Below, in pieces: positions 15,865 through 23,643 of a DNA stretch of 64,000 bases. The translations under genes and the position numbers were made by a program. Within the stretch, counting starts at the first letter, position 1; each line of letters opens with the position of its first letter. The DNA comes from JADFNB01 sp036397455 (GTDB lineage: Bacteria > Gemmatimonadota > Gemmatimonadetes > Gemmatimonadales > GWC2-71-9). The notes beneath the pieces are model-generated. The model was not told the DNA's origin. It did not search any database and was given only the letters and a program-made list of their open reading frames with translations. The stretch is from the NCBI GenBank assembly GCA_036397455.1, contig DASWIX010000011.1, positions 76,300 to 140,299 of the forward strand, given 5' to 3'.

Positions 15865-17177
15865 GACGTCGCGGCCTACCGTGGCTGCTGCTGCTTGCCA
15901 CGGGGTGCGCCTACTACAACGGCCTGTACAACGCGAATCGGCTCGCCAACGATGCGCGCCGGGCCGAGCGGGAAGGGCGCGTCTCGGAGGCGCGGTCGCT
16001 GTGGTCCCGCGCCGCGGTGAAGGCCGAGTCGGTCTCCGCGAGGTTCCCGCGAAGCAAGTTCCGTGACGATGCGCTGCTGTTGTGGGGAACGGCGCTCGAA
16101 CAGATCAACGCCTGTACGTCGGCCGTGGTGCCACTCCGGATCGCAACCGACTCGAGTCCGGACGACGCCTTGCGACGAGAGGCGCGCCTCGCGTTGGCCC
16201 GTTGTCGGTTGGAAATGCTGGAACCGGATGCCGCAATCGCCGTGCTCGACGAGGTGGTGGACGGCAACGATCCCGCGACGCGGGCCGAGGCGTTGTACCT
16301 TCGCGGCCTCGCAAAGATGATGACCGCGGGCCCTGCGGCAGCGCTTGCCGATCTCGAAGGGACGGCGACGCCCGATGCGGCCTTCCCGCGGGCGATGGTT
16401 GTCGCCCTGCTCGTCGGCGCCGATTCCGCGGCGCGCATTCTCTGGGGACACGTGGCCGGTTCGTATGGCCCACGCGAGGCCAGGTGGCTGGAGGCACTCG
16501 ACACCGTGGGGCGTTACGCCCCCGCGCCAGCCGCTGCCCTGGTGGATTCTCTGGTGCGGCGCCGAGACCTGACGGCGGGTCAGCAGGCTCGGCTGCTCCT
16601 CGCTGACGGTATCCGGTGGCTGCGTACCGATGAGTCGCGGTCGCGTGGCCGGTTCGCGGCTGTGCTGGCGGTTGCTGGCGACTCCGTGGAGGGGAGAACG
16701 GCCCGGGCGCATATTGGCGTTATCGAGGTGGGCCACGCGACACGGGCCGATGCGGTACCGGCCCTTTTGGACTCCCTCAACGCGGCGATGCAACGGGGAG
16801 GCCCGCCGACAACAATAGCCGGTCGCCACGTCAACGTGCTGAGCCGTGCGGCACAGGCGCTGGCGTCGGACACGTTGTTGATGAACCTCTTCGTGGCGGC
16901 GGAGGATGTTCGGGATTCGCTGAATGCGCCGGATCTCGCGGCCGCGTTGTTCTACGAGGTGGCCCGTCGTGCCCCTGAATCGGTCATCGCGCCGAAAGCC
17001 CTACTGGCCGTCGCGTCAGTCGATCCCACGGTCGCCGATTCCCTTGTCAGGGTAGTGCGCGAGCGTTATCCGGCATCGGTCTATACACGTGCCCTCTTCG
17101 GCGACGTCGGCGATGAATACCGTGTGGTGGAGGATTCGCTCCGCGCGCTCGTCACAGCGCCAGGGCGCCGGCGTTGA
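15861..17177 (+). CDS. Lipoprotein with tetratricopeptide-like helical repeats, function unknown
   Basis: A 438-residue protein with a short signal sequence and a lipobox (LLLLATGC, Cys16), so it should be lipid-anchored in the periplasm or outer membrane. The rest is Ala/Arg/Leu-rich paired helices such as ALYLRGLAKMMTAGPAAALADL, compatible with degenerate TPR repeats. I cannot assign a family beyond this. It is embedded between the cell-wall amidase and pyrD with 4-bp overlaps at both ends. Confidence 0.8.
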   Translation: MRRRGLPWLLLLATGCAYYNGLYNANRLANDARRAEREGRVSEARSLWSRAAVKAESVSARFPRSKFRDDALLLWGTALEQINACTSAVVPLRIATDSSPDDALRREARLALARCRLEMLEPDAAIAVLDEVVDGNDPATRAEALYLRGLAKMMTAGPAAALADLEGTATPDAAFPRAMVVALLVGADSAARILWGHVAGSYGPREARWLEALDTVGRYAPAPAAALVDSLVRRRDLTAGQQARLLLADGIRWLRTDESRSRGRFAAVLAVAGDSVEGRTARAHIGVIEVGHATRADAVPALLDSLNAAMQRGGPPTTIAGRHVNVLSRAAQALASDTLLMNLFVAAEDVRDSLNAPDLAAALFYEVARRAPESVIAPKALLAVASVDPTVADSLVRVVRERYPASVYTRALFGDVGDEYRVVEDSLRALVTAPGRRR

Positions 17178-18040
17178 GTCCGGTGCGCCCGCCGATCGAG
17201 GTGTTTGGCGCCTCGTTTCAGAATCCCATTCTCCTCGCCGCGGGCACGGCAGGATTCGGGCGCGAGATCCATGACGTCATCGATCTTGACCGCCTCGGTG
17301 GGATCATCACAAAGTCAGTCAGCCGGGAACCCCGGACCGGCTATCCGCCGCCGCGCGTCGCGGAGTTTGCGGGCGGGATGGTCAACGCCGTCGGGCTGGC
17401 CAATCCCGGAGTCGCCGTGGTGGTCCGCGAGGAGTTGCCGTGGCTCGAGGCAAACCTCACGCGCGCACGGGTGTTCGTGAGCGTCGTCGGCGACACCGTC
17501 GATGACTATGTAGCGGTGGTCGAATCACTCGGCGAGGCGCCGGTTGTCACCGCGATCGAGGTGAATCTCTCCTGTCCGAATACCGAACGCGGCGGCGAGC
17601 ACTTTGGTGCGGATACGGAGGTGATGAGTGCACTCCTGCGCCGCTGCAAAGCCGCCACCGCCAAGCCCATCGTCGCGAAGCTGGCACCGACCCTGTCCGA
17701 CATCGCCATGTCGGCCCGGGCCGCGGCTGCGGCCGGATGCGACGGAATCGCTGTGATCAACACGATTCCGGGCGCGCTGCTCGGGCCGGCGCACGGGGCC
17801 CGGCTCGGCTGGCAACAGGGCGGCGTGAGCGGACCCGCCCTGGTTCCCGTAGGTGTGCTGGCCACCCGTCGCGTGAGGGACGCCACGGGACTGCCGGTGA
17901 TCGGGGTCGGTGGGGTGCGCACCATTGACGACGTCCGCCAGTACCTGCGGGCTGGCGCGACGCTGGTTGCGGTCGGCACCGCGGCGCTCGCAAGTCCACG
18001 GGTGCCGGAACGTCTTGCGCGCGGGTGGGCCCGTGGCTGA
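17174..18040 (+). CDS. pyrD: Dihydroorotate dehydrogenase, class 1 (catalytic subunit)
   Basis: FMN enzyme oxidising dihydroorotate to orotate in pyrimidine synthesis. The 288-residue protein shows NPILLAAGTAGFGREI, ITKSVSREPRTGYPPPR and VNLSCPNTERGG carrying the catalytic Cys typical of class 1 enzymes, and GVGGVRTIDDVRQYLRAGA near the FMN phosphate site. Class 1B enzymes use NAD through PyrK, which is not in the window. TTG start overlapping the upstream stop; it overlaps pyrF by 8 bp, forming a pyrimidine pair. Confidence 0.94.
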   Translation: MSPVRPPIEVFGASFQNPILLAAGTAGFGREIHDVIDLDRLGGIITKSVSREPRTGYPPPRVAEFAGGMVNAVGLANPGVAVVVREELPWLEANLTRARVFVSVVGDTVDDYVAVVESLGEAPVVTAIEVNLSCPNTERGGEHFGADTEVMSALLRRCKAATAKPIVAKLAPTLSDIAMSARAAAAAGCDGIAVINTIPGALLGPAHGARLGWQQGGVSGPALVPVGVLATRRVRDATGLPVIGVGGVRTIDDVRQYLRAGATLVAVGTAALASPRVPERLARGWARG

Positions 18041-18716
18041 GGTCATTGTGGCCTTGGACCTGGCCACCTCAGCCGAGGCGGTCGCCATGACCGCCCGACT
18101 CGGCGACCCGGGGTGGGTGAAAATCGGGGCGCAACTCTTCGCGGCAGGCGGACCGCAGCTTGTGAAGACGCTGCAGGCGCGTGGTCCGCGGGTATTCCTC
18201 GACCTCAAGTGGCACGACATTCCCCATCAGGTCTCGGGTGCCGTGGGGGTGGCGGTCGCGTTGGGTGTCGACCTCGTGACGGTCCATGCCCTCGGCGGCG
18301 AGGCGATGATGCGGGCGGCGGCCGAAGCGGCTGGTGGCCGCCTACGCGTGGTGGCCGTCACCTTGCTCACCTCGCACGACGCGGCCGACGTGCGGCGGCT
18401 CATGGGACGGGCTGAGCCGGTGGTGGTAACCGATGAAGTGGTGCGGCTGGCTTGCCTGGCGCACGAGTCGGGCCTCGATGGGGTTGTCGCGTCGCCGCAT
18501 GAGACGGGAGCCGTTCGGGCCGCGCTGGGCGAGGATGCGTGGATCGTCGTTCCGGGAATCAGGCCGGCTGGGGTCGACCCTGGGGACCAGCGGCGCACCG
18601 CCGAAGCGGCGACCGCCGTCGCCGCTGGTGCGACACATCTGGTCGTTGGGCGGCCGATTACGTGTGCCGACGATCCCGCTGCGGTGTACCAGAACATGTG
18701 CAAGGCGGCCGAATGA
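18033..18716 (+). CDS. pyrF: Orotidine 5'-phosphate decarboxylase
   Basis: Decarboxylates OMP to UMP, the last de novo step. The 227-residue TIM barrel starts VAEVIVALDLATSAEAVA and contains the catalytic signature FLDLKWHDIPHQV (D-x-K-xx-D), followed by the phosphate-binding VPGIRPAG and THLVVGRPIT near the end. GTG at 18033 overlaps pyrD by 8 bp and gives the standard N-terminus. It directly continues the pathway from pyrD. Confidence 0.96.
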   Translation: MAEVIVALDLATSAEAVAMTARLGDPGWVKIGAQLFAAGGPQLVKTLQARGPRVFLDLKWHDIPHQVSGAVGVAVALGVDLVTVHALGGEAMMRAAAEAAGGRLRVVAVTLLTSHDAADVRRLMGRAEPVVVTDEVVRLACLAHESGLDGVVASPHETGAVRAALGEDAWIVVPGIRPAGVDPGDQRRTAEAATAVAAGATHLVVGRPITCADDPAAVYQNMCKAAE

Positions 18717-19150
18717 TCCGACCCATAGCGCTCGCTCGACGGGCGGCAATGGCGGCGGCCATCGTCGGGGTGACGGCGCAGGCAGCGCCCGCGCAAGCCC
18801 GACTGGTCCAGGTCGTCGAAGGGGCCCGGGCAGCGTGGCTGGCCCATGACGTCGAGCACCTGGTGGAGCGATCCGATACGGTACGCCTCCGGATTCCCGG
18901 AGTGGCGGTGACCGCGGCGGTCCGGCCGCGGCAGGCGGCCCGGTTACTTTCGGGGTACCTCGCGCATACCGTGGAAACCGCCTTTGTTCTCAAGGAGATC
19001 CGCAACGTCGGCGCTGATCACGCCTATGCTGAGATGATCCGGCGCTATGTGGTTCAGGGAACGAGTGATGAACGTCTGGAGACCGTGTTTTTCGGGTTCC
19101 GCGTGATCGACGGAGAGTGGCGGTTGCGCGAAGTGCGGGTGACCCCGTGA
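18713..19150 (+). CDS. Secreted small protein, DUF4783/NTF2-like
   Basis: A 145-residue protein with a cleavable signal peptide (residues about 1-29, ending APAQA). The mature part has an NTF2-like or DUF4783-like pattern: an N-terminal helix (ARAAWLAHDVEHLVERSDTV), strands LRIPGVAVTAAV, then AYAEMIRRYVVQG and FFGFRVIDGEWRLREVRV. Similar periplasmic proteins have no established function. It starts within the pyrF stop (ATGA) and is the last gene before the ribosomal-protein operon. Confidence 0.65.
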   Translation: MIRPIALARRAAMAAAIVGVTAQAAPAQARLVQVVEGARAAWLAHDVEHLVERSDTVRLRIPGVAVTAAVRPRQAARLLSGYLAHTVETAFVLKEIRNVGADHAYAEMIRRYVVQGTSDERLETVFFGFRVIDGEWRLREVRVTP

Positions 19151-19233
19151 TCATCGGGGCGGGCTCGCGGCGGATCGCGCGGGCCGGTGGCCTTGACGAT
19201 GAAACTGGGCCACAACCCTCCGTAACCCCTCAC

Positions 19234-19262
19234 TTGCGGCAGGTTTAGCTCCCATCTATATT
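19234..19262 (+). promoter_or_regulatory. Promoter of the rpmJ-rplQ operon
   Basis: TTGCGG (19234-19239) and TATATT (19257-19262) with a 17-bp spacer, in an AT-rich island unlike its GC-rich surroundings. The predicted leader to the rpmJ GTG is about 55 nt. I saw no obvious ribosomal-protein autoregulatory structure in it. Confidence 0.65.
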
Positions 19263-19323
19263 TATCGTTCTGGTCTCGAAATTCTGGACTTGAAAATCCT
19301 GCGTCTTGTGATGGAGAGCGCTC

Positions 19324-19440
19324 GTGAAGGTGCGGTCGAGTGTGAAGCCTATTTGTGAGCATTGCCGAGTGGTACGCCGCCGCGGAGTGACATTGATCAT
19401 CTGCAAGCGCAATCCCAAGCACAAGCAGCGGCAAGGCTAG
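19324..19440 (+). CDS. rpmJ: 50S ribosomal protein L36
   Basis: A 38-residue protein, complete, starting at GTG with GGAG about 8 nt upstream. It reads VKVRSSVKPICEHCRVV and ends CKRNPKHKQRQG, with the Cys-Cys-Cys-His zinc ligands of the C+ form of L36 (C12, C15, C28, H33 approximately). It is first in the canonical L36-S13-S11-S4-alpha-L17 operon. Confidence 0.96.
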   Translation: MKVRSSVKPICEHCRVVRRRGVTLIICKRNPKHKQRQG

Positions 19441-19445
19441 GTCGC

Positions 19446-19826
19446 ATGGCGCGAATTGCCGGAGTGGACCTGCCGCGGGAAAAGCGCGTCGAAGTGGCGC
19501 TGACCTACATCTTCGGGATTGGCCGTACCACCGCGACCCGCATTCTCGACGAGACCGCCATCCGCTCGGACACGCGGGTGAGAGACCTGTCGGATGCCGA
19601 AGTCGCTCGTCTGCGACAGGCAATCGAGCGCGGTGTCCGGGTCGAAGGCGCGCTCCGCACGGAAGTCGCCATGAACATCAAGCGACTCATGGATATCGGG
19701 AGCTATCGGGGCCATCGGCACCGCCGCGGCCTCCCCGTGCGCGGCCAGCGCACGCATACGAACGCCCGCACGAAGAAGGGCCCCCGGCGCGCAATCGCCG
19801 GCAAGAAGAAAGCGGTGAAGAAGTAG
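19446..19826 (+). CDS. rpsM: 30S ribosomal protein S13
   Basis: 126 residues starting ARIAGVDLPREKRVEVALTY, the universal S13 N-terminus, with the helix-turn-helix-like IFGIGRTTATRIL and the basic tail RGQRTHTNARTKKGP. It contacts the 30S head and P-site tRNA. An upstream in-frame extension exists but lies inside rpmJ; the ATG at 19446 gives the family length. Confidence 0.98.
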   Translation: MARIAGVDLPREKRVEVALTYIFGIGRTTATRILDETAIRSDTRVRDLSDAEVARLRQAIERGVRVEGALRTEVAMNIKRLMDIGSYRGHRHRRGLPVRGQRTHTNARTKKGPRRAIAGKKKAVKK

Positions 19827-19827
19827 C

Positions 19828-20217
19828 ATGGCTCAACCGTCATCCGGGGGCAAACGCTCCAAGAAGGTCGTGGAATCGGAAGGGGTCGCCCACATTACGG
19901 CCACGTTCAACAACACGCTCATCACGATCACCGACTTGCAGGGCAATGCCGTCATCTGGGGCTCCGCCGGGAAGTCGGGTTTCAAGGGCTCCAAGAAGTC
20001 CACGTCGTTCGCCGCCACCGTCGCCGCCGAAAGCTGCGGGCGCGAGGCGATGAACATGGGGGTGCGCCGCGTCCACGTGCGTGTGCAGGGGCCCGGTTCC
20101 GGCCGGGAGTCCGCGGTGCAGGCGCTGTCGAGCGCCGGCCTTCAGATTCTGTCGATCCGTGACGTGACGCCGATTCCCCATAACGGGTGCCGGCCGCCGA
20201 AGAAGCGGCGGGTCTGA
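19828..20217 (+). CDS. rpsK: 30S ribosomal protein S11
   Basis: 129 residues with the S11 signature: HITATFNNTLITITDLQGN, WGSAGKSGFKGSKKSTSFAA and the C-terminal RDVTPIPHNGCRPPKKRRV. It is part of the 30S platform. Starts 1 bp after rpsM and runs to within 2 bp of rpsD. Confidence 0.98.
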   Translation: MAQPSSGGKRSKKVVESEGVAHITATFNNTLITITDLQGNAVIWGSAGKSGFKGSKKSTSFAATVAAESCGREAMNMGVRRVHVRVQGPGSGRESAVQALSSAGLQILSIRDVTPIPHNGCRPPKKRRV

Positions 20218-20219
20218 AC

Positions 20220-20855
20220 ATGGCGCGATATACCGGTCCATCCTGCAAGCTGTGTCGGCGCGAAGGCACCAAGTTGAACCTCAAGGGCGTCCGCTGCCTG
20301 ACGGACAAATGCGCTATCGAACGTCGCGGATACGCGCCCGGCCAGCACGGCCAGACGATGTCGCGCCGGCGTAAGACGTCGGAATACGCCAAGCAGCTTC
20401 GAGAAAAACAGAAAGTGAAGCGCACGTACGGGCTGACCGAAAGGCAATTCCGCAATACGTTCGAGCGGGTGCGGCACGCGCCAGGCGTCACCGGCGCCAA
20501 CCTGGTGGTCGCGCTCGAAACCCGCCTGGACAACATCGTGTACCGAATGGGGTTTGCGGCGAGCCGCAAGGGCGCCCGACAACTCGTGCGACACCGGCAT
20601 GTGTTGGTCAACGGGAAGGTGGTCGATATCCCGTCGTATACCGTGCGGGTGCGCGAGGAAATCAGTGTGGCGGAAGCGACCCGTGACGGCGTATCGGTTC
20701 GCTCCGCGCTGGAACACGCGTCACGTGGGGCCCCGATCTCGTGGCTGTCCATTGATGCCGAAAAGGCTGTTGGCAAGCTTACCGAGCTACCCACCCGCGA
20801 TGCCATACCGTTGGCGGCGCAGGAACAGCTCATCGTCGAGCTCTACTCCAAGTAA
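20220..20855 (+). CDS. rpsD: 30S ribosomal protein S4
   Basis: 211 residues. A zinc-binding N-terminus (CKLCRREGTKL and GVRCLTDKC, four Cys) is followed by the S4 RNA-binding domain (LDNIVYRMGFAASRKGARQL, VRHRHVLVNGKVVDIPSYTV). S4 is a primary 16S rRNA binder and often the operon's autogenous repressor; I could not identify its mRNA target here. ATG at 20220 gives the universal ARYTGPSCKLCRREG start. Confidence 0.98.
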   Translation: MARYTGPSCKLCRREGTKLNLKGVRCLTDKCAIERRGYAPGQHGQTMSRRRKTSEYAKQLREKQKVKRTYGLTERQFRNTFERVRHAPGVTGANLVVALETRLDNIVYRMGFAASRKGARQLVRHRHVLVNGKVVDIPSYTVRVREEISVAEATRDGVSVRSALEHASRGAPISWLSIDAEKAVGKLTELPTRDAIPLAAQEQLIVELYSK

Positions 20856-20857
20856 CG

Positions 20858-21922
20858 ATGTCCATTGATCTGACAGGTTTGGTGCGTCCGAGCGTGGTCG
20901 AGATGACCAAGCGAGACGACAATCCGTTCGCGGCCGAATTCCGCCTCCAGCCATTGGAGCGGGGATACGGCTATACCTTGGGCAATTCTCTCCGCCGCAT
21001 GCTGCTGTCGTCGCTCCGCGGATCGGCAGTCTGGGGGTTCCGGCTGGACGGGGTGGTCCACGAACATCAGACCATTCCCGGCGTCGCGGAGGACGTTCAT
21101 CAGATCATCCAGCGGCTCAAACAGCTGACCTTGGTGCTCGATCCCGACGTCGATGAGGCGATCCTGAAGATCGGTGCCGGCAAGGCAGGTGAGGTCTACG
21201 CCCGGCAGATCCAACCTCATGCGGGCGCGGAGGTGGTGAATCCGGACCACTTGCTGTTCACGCTCCAGGAGGATCGGGAACTGTCGGGGGAGTTCTACGT
21301 CGACAAGGGCCGCGGGTACGTCGAGGCGAGTCAGCATACCACCGATCGCTCCTTCCCGATCGATCTCGTTCGGATCGATTCGATTTACAACCCGGTTCGG
21401 CGGGCCAACTTCACCGTTGCCGAGACGCGGGTGGGGCAGCGGACCGACTTCGATCGACTGACCTTGTCCGTCGAAACGAACGGGACGATTTCTCCGGAAG
21501 ATGCGGTGGCCTACGCCGCCGCCCTGTTGCAGCAGCACTTCCGTTCGTTCATCGATTTTGGGACCGTGCCGGTGGTGGTCGACCGGACCGAAGGGGCGGA
21601 TGGCGCGGACGACGCGCGCCTGCGCGACTTACTCCAAAAGCCGATCGATGACTGCGGGTTGTCGGTCCGGTCGATCAATTCACTGAAGAACTCCAACGTC
21701 GGCACTCTGGGCGACCTCGTGCGTTACACCGAAGACGAGCTGCTGAAGGTGAAGAACGTCGGGGAAAAGGCCCTTGGTGAGATCGCCGACCTGCTGCGAC
21801 GGGAGAACCTGAACTTCGGCATGGAGTTCGATGACCAGTCCAGCGATCTCGTGGTGACCAGTTCCGGCACCCCTCCCGTGATGCCCGGCGAGGCGGAGAT
21901 GCCGCCGGTGTCGGACGAGTAA
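20858..21922 (+). CDS. rpoA: DNA-directed RNA polymerase subunit alpha
   Basis: 354 residues. The N-terminal dimerisation domain shows PLERGYGYTLGNSLRRMLLSS, the HEHQTIPGVAEDV region and VNPDHLLFTL; the C-terminal domain (about residues 255-325) has LSVRSINSLKNSNVGTLGDL, used for UP-element and activator contact. The acidic tail after the C-terminal domain is slightly extended. Coding is continuous with rpsD (2-bp gap) and rplQ (3-bp gap). Confidence 0.98.
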   Translation: MSIDLTGLVRPSVVEMTKRDDNPFAAEFRLQPLERGYGYTLGNSLRRMLLSSLRGSAVWGFRLDGVVHEHQTIPGVAEDVHQIIQRLKQLTLVLDPDVDEAILKIGAGKAGEVYARQIQPHAGAEVVNPDHLLFTLQEDRELSGEFYVDKGRGYVEASQHTTDRSFPIDLVRIDSIYNPVRRANFTVAETRVGQRTDFDRLTLSVETNGTISPEDAVAYAAALLQQHFRSFIDFGTVPVVVDRTEGADGADDARLRDLLQKPIDDCGLSVRSINSLKNSNVGTLGDLVRYTEDELLKVKNVGEKALGEIADLLRRENLNFGMEFDDQSSDLVVTSSGTPPVMPGEAEMPPVSDE

Positions 21923-21925
21923 CCG

Positions 21926-22282
21926 ATGCGTCACCGCGTACGAGGTCGCCAACTCAGCCGGACGTCGAGTCATCGGCGCGCCATGCTCAATAACATGGCG
22001 GCGTCGCTGTTTCAGCATGAACGCGTGGTGACCACCGAGGCCAAGGCAAAGGAGCTGCGGCCCTTCGCCGAGAAGCTGATCACCATGGCCCGGCGAGGGG
22101 ACCTGCATGCACGCCGCCAGGTGGAGCGCCGGATTCGCGATCGCGCCGTGTCGGGTCGGCTGTTCAGCGAGATCGGACCGCGGTTTGCGTCACGGCCCGG
22201 CGGCTACACCCGCATCGTGAAGCTCGGTCACCGGGAAGGGGATGGGGCCGAGATGGCGCGGATCGAGCTTCTGGCCGAGTGA
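21926..22282 (+). CDS. rplQ: 50S ribosomal protein L17
   Basis: 118 residues starting RHRVRGRQLSRTSSHRRAML, the L17 signature, with the conserved TTEAKAKELRPFAEKLITMA region and a normal length. It is last in the operon and followed by an intrinsic terminator. Confidence 0.97.
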   Translation: MRHRVRGRQLSRTSSHRRAMLNNMAASLFQHERVVTTEAKAKELRPFAEKLITMARRGDLHARRQVERRIRDRAVSGRLFSEIGPRFASRPGGYTRIVKLGHREGDGAEMARIELLAE

Positions 22283-22309
22283 CCCTTGGCTCTGGACCAG
22301 GCAGACACG

Positions 22310-22335
22310 AGGGGACCAGCGGGTCCCCTTTTTTT
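22310..22335 (+). terminator. Intrinsic terminator after rplQ
   Basis: An 8-bp perfect stem (AGGGGACC pairing with GGTCCCCT) closes a 4-nt loop AGCG and is followed directly by a run of seven T (22329-22335). It lies 27 bp after the rplQ stop and ends the ribosomal-protein/rpoA transcript. On the other strand it lacks a U tract, so it should not serve rpmB. Confidence 0.9.
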
Positions 22336-22363
22336 GAGCGGATGCGGTATGGGGCGATGCAAC

Positions 22364-22579
22364 TCAGGGTGCGACGACCGCACTCCCGCGCGGGGCTTTG
22401 ACTACTCGGCCCGAGCGGATACACCCGGTGCAGGCGCGAATGCGGCGGGTCTGTCCATTGAGCACGGCGCGAACCGGCTGGAGATTAGGGTACCAGCGCC
22501 GATTCGTCTTGTTGTTGGCGTGGCTCACGTTGTGACCAAACGTTGGTCCCTTGCCACATATATCACAGGTTCTAGCCAT
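22364..22579 (-). CDS. rpmB: 50S ribosomal protein L28
   Basis: 71 residues starting ARTCDICGKGPTFGHNVSH, with the L28 pattern NNKTNRRWYPNLQPVR and four zinc-ribbon cysteines (CDIC near the N-terminus, ACTGCIRSG near the C-terminus). An in-frame ATG 36 bases further upstream would add 12 residues unlike the family, so I use the ATG at 22579. It is monocistronic, convergent to rplQ and divergent from the sugar-nucleotide genes. Confidence 0.96.
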   Translation of the reverse strand: MARTCDICGKGPTFGHNVSHANNKTNRRWYPNLQPVRAVLNGQTRRIRACTGCIRSGRVVKAPRGSAVVAP

Positions 22580-22627
22580 GGTCGTCGATTGCCGAGATTG
22601 CAGGGTGCCATCCAACTGGAAGCTCTA

Positions 22628-22656
22628 ATAATAGGCGCACCTGGCGTGTCGTTCAA
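22628..22656 (-). promoter_or_regulatory. Promoter of rpmB
   Basis: On the minus strand TTGAAC (22656-22651) and TATTAT (22633-22628) are separated by exactly 17 bp, near-consensus sigma-70 boxes. The leader would be about 42 nt. It overlaps the 5' region of the divergent gmd gene, so both may be sensitive to the same supercoiling or regulators. Confidence 0.7.
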
Positions 22657-22677
22657 GGCTCTACCGGAGGGGATTAC

Positions 22678-23643
22678 GTGCCCACCGCCTTGATTACCGG
22701 GGTAACTGGCCAGGACGGATCGTATCTGGCGGAGTTCCTGCTCGCCAAGGGGTATCGCGTCGTCGGAGTGGTCCGCCGAACGTCGCACGACTCATACGAG
22801 CGCATCGGGCATCTACTCGATCGGATCGAGGTCGTGGCGGCGGATCTCCTGGACCAGCATTCCCTCACGACGGTCCTGCGAGATGTCGAGCCGGACGAGA
22901 TCTATAATCTTGCCGCGCAGAGCTTCGTGCCGACGAGTTGGACCCAGCCGGTGCTGACGGGCGAATTCACGGCGCTTGGCGTGACGCGGCTTCTGGAAGC
23001 GGTCCGGCTCGTGCGGCCGCAGGCGCGGTTCTATCAGGCGAGTTCGTCCGAGATGTTCGGGAAGGCCAGCGAGACGCCGCAGCATGAGTCGACGCCGTTC
23101 TATCCGCGATCACCCTACGGGGTGGCGAAGGTCTACGGGCATTGGATCACCGTCAATTATCGGGAATCCTACGACATCTTTGCCGTGAGCGGCATCCTGT
23201 TCAACCATGAGTCGCCCAGGCGGGGGCTCGAGTTCGTGACCCGGAAGATCTCCGACGCGGTGGCGCGCATCAAGCTGGGGAAGGCGACGGAACTCCGCCT
23301 GGGTAACCTCGACGCCCGCCGCGACTGGGGTTTTGCCGGCGATTACGTCGACGCGATGTGGCGCATGCTCCAGCAGCCGACCCCTGAGGACTACGTGATC
23401 GGAACGGGCACGATGCACTCCGTGCGGGAATTCGCCCAGCTGGCGTTCACACACGTCGGGCTCCACTGGGAAGACTTCGTTCGGACCGACCAGGCGTTTG
23501 TTCGCCCGGCGGAGGTCGATCTGCTCCAGGCGGATGCGTCACACGCACGCACGCGGCTGGGGTGGGAGCCGGTCGTGTCGTTCGAGGCGCTGGTCGTCAT
23601 GATGGTGGAAGCCGACCTCGCGCGGCTCGGGAGGTCTCGCTGA
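22678..23643 (+). CDS. gmd: GDP-mannose 4,6-dehydratase
   Basis: Converts GDP-D-mannose to GDP-4-keto-6-deoxymannose, the precursor of GDP-rhamnose, GDP-fucose and related deoxysugars. The 321-residue short-chain-dehydrogenase-type protein has ALITGVTGQDGSYLAEFLL, YNLAAQSFVPTSW, the SSSEMFG motif and YxxxK in SPYGVAKVYGHW, and LFNHESPRRGLEFVTRKI, all typical of GMD. It is slightly shorter than the usual 340-370. GTG start preceded by CCGGAGGGG. The next gene overlaps its stop. Confidence 0.93.
   Translation: MPTALITGVTGQDGSYLAEFLLAKGYRVVGVVRRTSHDSYERIGHLLDRIEVVAADLLDQHSLTTVLRDVEPDEIYNLAAQSFVPTSWTQPVLTGEFTALGVTRLLEAVRLVRPQARFYQASSSEMFGKASETPQHESTPFYPRSPYGVAKVYGHWITVNYRESYDIFAVSGILFNHESPRRGLEFVTRKISDAVARIKLGKATELRLGNLDARRDWGFAGDYVDAMWRMLQQPTPEDYVIGTGTMHSVREFAQLAFTHVGLHWEDFVRTDQAFVRPAEVDLLQADASHARTRLGWEPVVSFEALVVMMVEADLARLGRSR

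Noticed and set aside
22310..22363. Bidirectional terminator for rplQ and rpmB
   Set aside because: The hairpin has a T tract only on the + strand; on the minus strand it is preceded, not followed, by the homopolymer.
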